Source of the DNA: an uncultured Victivallales bacterium
GTDB lineage: Bacteria; Verrucomicrobiota; Lentisphaeria; Oligosphaerales; JAFGRS01
Length of the DNA: 9,467 nucleotides
Reading direction: 5' to 3'
Assembly: GCA_903834675.1 (NCBI GenBank)
Contig: CAILKC010000615.1
Location: 1-9,467, forward strand
Positions 6,900 to 9,467 of this stretch are shown one piece after another. Each line of letters starts with the position of its first letter. Positions within the stretch are counted from its first letter, which is position 1. The position numbers and the translations under genes were made by a program. The notes beneath the pieces were generated by a model, which searched no databases, was not told the DNA's origin, and saw only the letters and a list, made by a program, of their open reading frames with translations.

Positions 6900-6927
6900 C
6901 CAGTTGCAGAACCCCCTCTGCAAGTGG
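6900..6927 (+). terminator. Hairpin directly after the polymerase stop codon
   Basis: TTGCAGA (6904-6910) pairs perfectly with TCTGCAA (6917-6923) around ACCCCC. CCA (6900-6902) and TGG (6925-6927) extend the stem across a single mismatch. It begins 3 bases after the stop of the three-gene block. No T run follows, so it may act as an RNA 3'-end stabiliser or a Rho-context structure rather than a classic terminator. Confidence 0.35.
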
Positions 6928-6930
6928 CGC

Positions 6931-6952
6931 GTTCAGTGTTCGGTGTTCAGGT
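6931..6952. repeat. GTTCAG / GTGTTC microrepeat
   Basis: The stretch reads GTTCAG-TGTTCG-GTGTTCAG, a short imperfect tandem of TGTTCRG-like units. Related GGTTCAG units recur after the amidotransferase gene at 9262-9275 and 9351-9357. Confidence 0.45.
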
Positions 6953-6997
6953 TCCAAGCTGGACGGCGTTCCCGAATACCGAGACCCGACACCTTGT

Positions 6998-7128
6998 ATG
7001 AGACTTCCAGGGCGCAGGCAGGTCGCGGCGCGGGTATGTAGTCGAGCCTTTCGGCTGGCTCTATGGGGGCACGGAACCGGCTAAAGCCTCTACTATGTAC
7101 GCATCGTGGCGCAGGCCGCAAGTCTCAT
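6998..7128. repeat. Coaxial nested palindrome
   Basis: The outer arms are ATGAGACTT (6998-7006) and AAGTCTCAT (7120-7128), a perfect 9-bp match. The inner arms, 7034-7060 and about 7074-7100, pair at roughly two thirds of positions, with cores GTAG..GAG.CTTT and AAAGCCTCTAC. The two arm pairs share nearly the same centre (about 7063 and 7067), so the whole 131-nt segment can extrude as one cruciform or fold as one RNA. It looks like a dispersed palindromic element, partly eroded. Confidence 0.5.
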
Positions 7129-7170
7129 TCCGGTATGCCCGGCCCCAGCCGGGGGCTGGGCTGAAACCTG
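7118..7170 (+). repeat. 53-nt inverted repeat, left copy
   Basis: This segment matches the reverse complement of 9348-9400 at 49 of 53 positions. It contains its own hairpin, CCCAGCC (7144-7150) with GGCTGGG (7154-7160) around GGG, a 7-bp perfect stem. It lies 109 bases before the amidotransferase start and overlaps the right outer arm of the nested palindrome. Confidence 0.8.
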
Positions 7171-7279
7171 ACTCTTGCAGAGGTTCTTAAGAGCCTCGTA
7201 TGAGCATCCGGGCAGCGGGCATGAAGATTGCGGCACAAAGCCGTCAGGGCACGGTTCTCAGGGCAAATGGGTGTGGGCC

Positions 7280-9211
7280 ATGTGTGGCATCTGCGGCGTG
7301 GTAGACTGGGGCGGTGGAGAGGTCAATGCTGACCTGCTCTGCCGCATGCGGGACGTCATGGTGACGCGCGGCCCTGACGACGCCGGCCTGCATCTGGAGC
7401 CCGGCATCGGCCTGGGGCATCGGCGTCTGAGCATCATCGACCTCAGCCGCGCCGGGCATCAGCCGATGGCGAACGAGGACGGCTGCGTATGGCTTGTCTT
7501 TAATGGTGAAATCTACAACTTTGCGGAGCTCCGAGAGGTGCTGGTCGCCGCCGGCCACCGCTTCCGCTCGCGTACGGATACTGAGACCCTGATTCACGGC
7601 TATGAACAGTGGGGCATCGACGGGCTGGCCGGCCGCATTGTGGGCATGTTTGCCGTGGCGATCTGGGACCGCCGTACTCGCCTTCTGCATTTGCTCCGTG
7701 ACCATGTAGGGAAGAAGCCGCTGTTCTACCGCTTGCACCGCGGCCGGCTCAGTTTTGCCAGCGACATCAAGAGCATCTGGATGGCAGCCGGGAAGTCTCT
7801 CGATCTCGACGAGAGGGCGCTTGACGAATACCTGTATTACTACTTCATCACGCAACAGCGCTCGATCTACCGGGGCGTGATGAAACTTCCGCCTGGGCAC
7901 CGGGCCACCTTCAGCGAGGCAGGCGTAGCGCTCCACCGCTTCTGGGTCCCGGACTATTCTGTCAAGGAGAATCGCAGTCCGGACGAATGGCTCGAGGGTA
8001 TTGACCACTACCTGCGCCAGGCGGTGCGGCGCCGCCTGGTTTCCGATGTGCCTCTCGGGGCTTTCCTCAGTGGCGGGGTCGACAGCAGCGTGGTTTGCGC
8101 TGCGATGGCGAAAGAGAGCCCGTCTCGACCCAAGACGTTCACCGTCGGTTTCCGCAACGCTCCGAGCCACGATGAGCGGGGACATGCCAAGGCGGTGGCC
8201 CAGTACATCGGTTCCGACCATACCGAGTTGCTGGCGGAAAGCGATGTGTTTGCGCGCTTACCGGCCATCGTCTGGCAGTACGGCGAGCCCTTTGGCGATT
8301 CCTCCGCGGTCCCGACCTATTTGATCGCGCAGGCCGCTCGCCGACACGTCAGCGTCGTGTTGACGGGAGACGGCGGAGACGAAGCGTTTGCCGGGTATCA
8401 GCGCTATCTGACCGCGGGACGCGACCAGAGCTGGAGTTGGCTGCCAGCGCTGCTCCGACAGCGGGTCTTGCCAAAGGCCGCTGGCGCGCTGGCTCGACAG
8501 CTCCCCGTCAATCTGTTGGCGCAACGCTTGCGGGTGGCGACCGACTACGCGGCGGGAAGCCGCGAAGCCCTGGCCGGTAACCTCTGCTGGTGGGACGGCC
8601 TGCGAGCCCACCTCTATACCGACACCTGGCGGGCGCAAGTTGCCGACTGGCATCCGGTGTCGGCGCAACACGACCTCCTGCGAGAACTCAACGGCCCGAC
8701 TCAGATCGATAGGGCTCTGCAATACGTCCTGATGGTGCGCCTGCCCAGCGACTATCTCGCTAAGGTGGATGTGGCCACGATGGCCCATTCACTCGAGGCC
8801 AGGTCGCCCTTTCTGGATCTCGATCTCCTGCGGTTTGCCGCCAGGATCCCGGCGGATGTCCTGATGCAGGGCAAGCTCACGAAAGCACTCCTGAAGCGCT
8901 ACGCTCGAGGGCTGGTTCCTGCCGAGGTCATCGACCGTCCGAAACAAGGCTTTGCCCTGCCTTTGGGCGACTGGTTCCGTACGAGTTGCCGCGGTTTGCT
9001 CACAGACGTCCTGCTGTCCCCGGCGGCCCGCGATCGCGGTTATTTCAGGCCGCGCGTCGTGCAGACGGTGCTGGAGCAGCACCTTTCGGGACGGGCCGAT
9101 CACACCCACCGACTCTGGGCACTGCTGGTGTTCGAAATCTGGAACCGACTCTTTGTGGATGGTTCGCTTCAGCCGGATCAACCGCTTACCGCCGCGGGGC
9201 CTGCGGCGTAG
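7280..9211 (+). CDS. asnB: Asparagine synthase (glutamine-hydrolysing) family amidotransferase
   Basis: Family enzymes hydrolyse glutamine at an N-terminal class II amidotransferase domain. They then pass ammonia to a synthetase domain that adenylates a carboxylate with ATP, classically aspartate to asparagine. The protein is 643 aa, full length. The start at ATG 7280 places the nucleophile Cys at position 2 (MCGICGVVD), as the mechanism requires. A TTG at 7175 would bury it and is rejected. RGPDDAG is at 30-36 and NGEIYN at 75-80. The synthetase domain has the pyrophosphate loop SGGVDSS at 264-270, GDGGDE at 363-368, a conserved Lys495 in AKVDVATMAHSLEARSPFLD, and KQGFALPLGDWF near the end. 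All key residues are present, so it should be active. In exosortase-type EPS loci such proteins (TIGR03108-like) are thought to modify the polymer or its precursors; plain asparagine synthesis remains possible. It is 382 bases from the polymerase block, so it may be transcribed separately. Confidence 0.94.
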   Translation: MCGICGVVDWGGGEVNADLLCRMRDVMVTRGPDDAGLHLEPGIGLGHRRLSIIDLSRAGHQPMANEDGCVWLVFNGEIYNFAELREVLVAAGHRFRSRTDTETLIHGYEQWGIDGLAGRIVGMFAVAIWDRRTRLLHLLRDHVGKKPLFYRLHRGRLSFASDIKSIWMAAGKSLDLDERALDEYLYYYFITQQRSIYRGVMKLPPGHRATFSEAGVALHRFWVPDYSVKENRSPDEWLEGIDHYLRQAVRRRLVSDVPLGAFLSGGVDSSVVCAAMAKESPSRPKTFTVGFRNAPSHDERGHAKAVAQYIGSDHTELLAESDVFARLPAIVWQYGEPFGDSSAVPTYLIAQAARRHVSVVLTGDGGDEAFAGYQRYLTAGRDQSWSWLPALLRQRVLPKAAGALARQLPVNLLAQRLRVATDYAAGSREALAGNLCWWDGLRAHLYTDTWRAQVADWHPVSAQHDLLRELNGPTQIDRALQYVLMVRLPSDYLAKVDVATMAHSLEARSPFLDLDLLRFAARIPADVLMQGKLTKALLKRYARGLVPAEVIDRPKQGFALPLGDWFRTSCRGLLTDVLLSPAARDRGYFRPRVVQTVLEQHLSGRADHTHRLWALLVFEIWNRLFVDGSLQPDQPLTAAGPAA

Positions 9212-9257
9212 GGCGCCTATTGCGGCGGGGCGCAGGTCAGTTCACTAGGTGGTGACC

Positions 9258-9357
9258 ACAGGGTTCAGGGTTCAGGAAACGGCGAGACGGCGAGACGGGG
9301 AAACGGCGACTGGAGGAGACGGAGAGGGAGACTGGCGGAGAGGAAAACAGGGTTCAG
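9258..9357. repeat. Purine-rich tract bracketed by ACAGGGTTCAG direct repeats
   Basis: ACAGGGTTCAG occurs at 9258-9268 and again at 9347-9357. The first is followed by a further tandem GGTTCAG. The DNA between them (about 9274-9348) is roughly 80 percent purine on the + strand and contains repeated GGCGAGAC units (9281-9296). Confidence 0.55.
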
Positions 9358-9400
9358 CCCAGCCCCCGGCTGCGGCCGGACCTACCGGAATGAGACTTGC
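9348..9400 (-). repeat. 53-nt inverted repeat, right copy
   Basis: This is the reverse-complement partner of 7118-7170 with 49 of 53 bases matching. Its internal hairpin is weakened by one substitution relative to the left copy. It begins 137 bases after the amidotransferase stop, so the two copies bracket that gene. Confidence 0.8.
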
Positions 9401-9417
9401 CGACGCGGTTCCTATTC

Positions 9418-9443
9418 CGATCCGGCCGGGACGCGCCGGATCG
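9418..9443. other. Perfect 9-bp hairpin near the window end
   Basis: CGATCCGGC (9418-9426) pairs perfectly with GCCGGATCG (9435-9443) around an 8-nt loop. No T run follows on either strand. It could be a weak terminator for the amidotransferase gene or part of another intergenic repeat. Confidence 0.4.
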
Positions 9444-9467
9444 CCTGGAGGGCGGCCCTGCGTGGCC

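Larger units (their letters stand above)
6898..7279. other. Repeat-rich non-coding spacer upstream of the amidotransferase
   Basis: These 382 bases hold no supported gene. In order they contain a hairpin immediately after the polymerase stop (6900-6927), a tandem GTGTTC/GTTCAG microrepeat (6931-6952), a nested palindrome (6998-7128), one copy of the inverted repeat shared with 9348-9400 (7118-7170), and a small hairpin GAGGTTC/GAGCCTC (7180-7197, one G-T pair, TTAA loop). I found no convincing sigma-70 or sigma-54 promoter, though the amidotransferase gene probably has one here. Confidence 0.6.
9212..9467. other. Non-coding tail with repeats
   Basis: No gene is supported in the last 256 bases, though one could begin beyond the window edge. 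The tail holds a weak GCGCC/GGCGC stem just after the stop (9213-9233), GGTTCAG repeats, a purine-rich tract, the right copy of the 53-nt inverted repeat and a 9-bp hairpin. Confidence 0.55.

Noticed and set aside
7158..7179. Possible sigma-54 promoter ending in TTGCA upstream of the amidotransferase
   Set aside because: There is no GG at the required distance before the GC, so the -24/-12 pattern fails.
7175..7279. Upstream TTG start extending the amidotransferase by 35 residues
   Set aside because: It would place the catalytic Cys internally. Class II glutaminases need Cys right after the initiator Met, which the ATG at 7280 provides. The extension also crosses a hairpin.
7244..8221. Long antisense open frame (325 aa) opposite the amidotransferase
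   Set aside because: It mirrors a clearly recognised gene in GC-rich DNA, and its translation shows no recognisable domain.

Overview
This window is part of an exopolysaccharide / capsule-type biosynthesis locus from a GC-rich bacterium, probably a diderm. All five confident genes are on the + strand. In order they are a fused polysaccharide co-polymerase/tyrosine autokinase (Wzc/GumC type), a GT2 glycosyltransferase, a GT4 glycosyltransferase, a multi-membrane-spanning O-antigen ligase/Wzy-type polymerase, and a glutamine-dependent asparagine-synthase-family amidotransferase (AsnB type). This gene combination is familiar from exosortase/PEP-CTERM-associated EPS loci. The intergenic spacers are unusually rich in palindromes and degenerate short repeats. 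From memory, that style suits environmental Kiritimatiellota/Verrucomicrobiota or Planctomycetota-like genomes, but nothing in the sequence proves the phylum.

Layout. 1-547: a long leader with no convincing gene, holding several short repeats and foldable segments. 548-2887: the Wzc-like chain-length regulator and BY-kinase, ending in a dense tyrosine cluster. 2888-3309: a spacer with a degenerate GAATCG hexamer array, a perfect small hairpin, a GC stem followed by TTTT (possible terminator), and a nested inverted repeat. 3310-6897: a compact three-gene block (GT2, GT4, polymerase/ligase) with gaps of 28 and 11 nt, very likely one transcript. 6898-7279: a second repeat-rich spacer, starting with a hairpin directly after the polymerase stop and containing a large nested palindrome. 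7280-9211: the amidotransferase. 9212-9467: a tail with GGTTCAG repeats, a purine-rich tract, an inverted copy of the repeat lying upstream of the amidotransferase, and a 9-bp hairpin.

How the genes could work together (inference from families): the two glycosyltransferases would add sugars to a lipid-linked repeat unit on the cytoplasmic face. The Wzy-like protein would polymerise or ligate the chain on the periplasmic side. The Wzc-like protein would set chain length through cycles of tyrosine phosphorylation. The AsnB-type enzyme may amidate a sugar acid or other carboxylate in the polymer, or simply make asparagine. The initiating sugar-phosphate transferase, flippase, outer-membrane export protein and any exosortase are not in the window and would have to lie outside it.

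The most unusual structural observation is a 53-nt imperfect inverted repeat (49/53 identical) that brackets the amidotransferase gene. It could be a pair of dispersed intergenic elements or the ends of a mobilisable or invertible segment. I found no convincing wholly new gene system.
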